The notes under the pieces are model-generated. The model saw only the letters and a list, made by a program, of their open reading frames with translations, was not told the DNA's origin and searched no databases. A stretch of 7,041 bases of DNA from Xanthobacteraceae bacterium (GTDB lineage: Bacteria; Pseudomonadota; Alphaproteobacteria; Rhizobiales; Xanthobacteraceae), in assembly GCA_030037105.1 (NCBI GenBank), contig JASHRY010000269.1, forward strand, positions 1 through 7,041, written 5' to 3'. This document shows, in pieces, positions 6,418 through 7,041 of this stretch; positions within the stretch are counted from its first letter, which is position 1; each line of letters begins with the position of its first letter. Made by a program: the position numbers and the translations under genes.

Positions 6418-6525
6418 GGAAATTCCACACGCTATTTGCCGGACGCGAGGAAGAGACCGTGCGTGTTGTCCGGCCCCGCGGCCGCGCCTGAAATCGGCGG
6501 TCTTCAGGAGTGACGATCCATGGCC

Positions 6526-7041
6526 TCACGCCCAAGGCCGCGCCGCCCTGGCCTTCTGCTCGAAGCTCGTGATCTTGTCGTTCTTGACCATGGTCAGGCC
6601 GATGTCGTCGAGGCCGTTGAGCAGGCAATGTTTGCGGTGTGCATCGATCTCGAACCGCACCGCGCCGCCGTCGGGGCCGCGGATTTCCTGCTTCTCAAGG
6701 TCGACGGTGAGCGTCGCGTTGGCACCGCGCTCGGCGTCGTCAAAGAGCTTCTCCAGGTCCTGCTGCGAAACCCGCACCGGCAGGATGCCGTTCTTGCAGC
6801 AATTGTTGTAGAAAATGTCGCCGAACGAGGTCGAGATCACGCAGGTGATGCCGAAATCCATGAGCGCCCAGGGCGCGTGCTCGCGCGAGGAGCCGCAGCC
6901 GAAATTATCGCCGGCGATGAGGATCTTCGCCCGGCGATAGGCCGGCTTGTTGAGCACGAAGTCCGGGTTCTCGCTGCCGTCGTCGCGGTAGCGCTTTTCG
7001 GCGAACAGGCCCTTGCCGAGCCCGGTGCGCTTGATCGTCTT
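6526..7041 (-). CDS. leuD: 3-isopropylmalate dehydratase small subunit, C-terminal part (5' truncated by window edge)
   Basis: The minus-strand frame is open from base 7041 to the TGA at 6528-6526 and gives 171 residues. Typical LeuD is about 200, so roughly 30 N-terminal residues lie outside the window. LeuD with LeuC isomerises 2-isopropylmalate to 3-isopropylmalate in leucine synthesis; the 4Fe-4S cluster sits in LeuC, and LeuD is the swivel domain that completes the active site. Visible motifs: [13 protein letters not shown] at the start of the fragment, [18 protein letters not shown] (43-60) with the substrate-binding loop, [23 protein letters not shown] (67-89), and ENDKI-like KNDKITSFE near the end, finishing in ARPWA. 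The internal ATG at 6957 is not the start. Homoaconitase small subunits are similar, but the bacterial LeuD pattern fits better. leuC and leuB are not in the window. Confidence 0.94.
   Translation of the reverse strand, partial: KTIKRTGLGKGLFAEKRYRDDGSENPDFVLNKPAYRRAKILIAGDNFGCGSSREHAPWALMDFGITCVISTSFGDIFYNNCCKNGILPVRVSQQDLEKLFDDAERGANATLTVDLEKQEIRGPDGGAVRFEIDAHRKHCLLNGLDDIGLTMVKNDKITSFEQKARAARPWA

Overview
The window looks like chromosome of a GC-rich alphaproteobacterium, most likely of the Rhizobiales/Hyphomicrobiales (Bradyrhizobium/Rhodopseudomonas-like). This rests on the strong G/C bias at third codon positions, long open shadow frames on both strands, and the gene repertoire: a SorAB sulfite dehydrogenase, rhizobial-type Asd and LeuD, and a coxM-type FAD subunit. 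The assignment comes from recalled family sequences, not from a search.

Plus strand, 1-2893. The window opens inside the molybdenum subunit of a periplasmic sulfite dehydrogenase (sorA, C-terminal 159 residues). Its c-type cytochrome partner sorB follows 12 nt later. A 162-nt gap holding a hairpin and weak promoter-like sequence leads to asd (aspartate-semialdehyde dehydrogenase). After 28 nt comes a CitE/malyl-CoA lyase-type CoA ester lyase. asd and the lyase are probably co-transcribed.

Minus strand, 7041-2908. Reading right to left there is the 3' part of leuD (isopropylmalate dehydratase small subunit), a 190-nt gap, a lone coxM-type FAD-binding subunit, a 76-nt gap, a YadG-type ABC ATPase, a YadH-type ABC-2 permease overlapping it by ATGA, and 20 nt further a metallo-beta-lactamase-fold hydrolase. 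The last three are packed like an operon. The two blocks converge at about 2894-2907, where a 7-bp inverted repeat may serve as a terminator.

How the genes work together: sorA-sorB form a sulfite-oxidising electron-transfer pair. asd (Lys/Thr/Met/diaminopimelate) and leuD (Leu) belong to core amino-acid biosynthesis. yadG-yadH form a complete minimal ABC-2 transporter of unknown substrate. The FAD subunit lacks its usual iron-sulfur and molybdenum partners in this window. No tRNA, rRNA, CRISPR array, insertion sequence or phage gene was seen, and no gap between genes exceeds 190 nt. I found no convincing undescribed system. The oddest items are the orphan FAD subunit and the hydrolase packed against the transporter.
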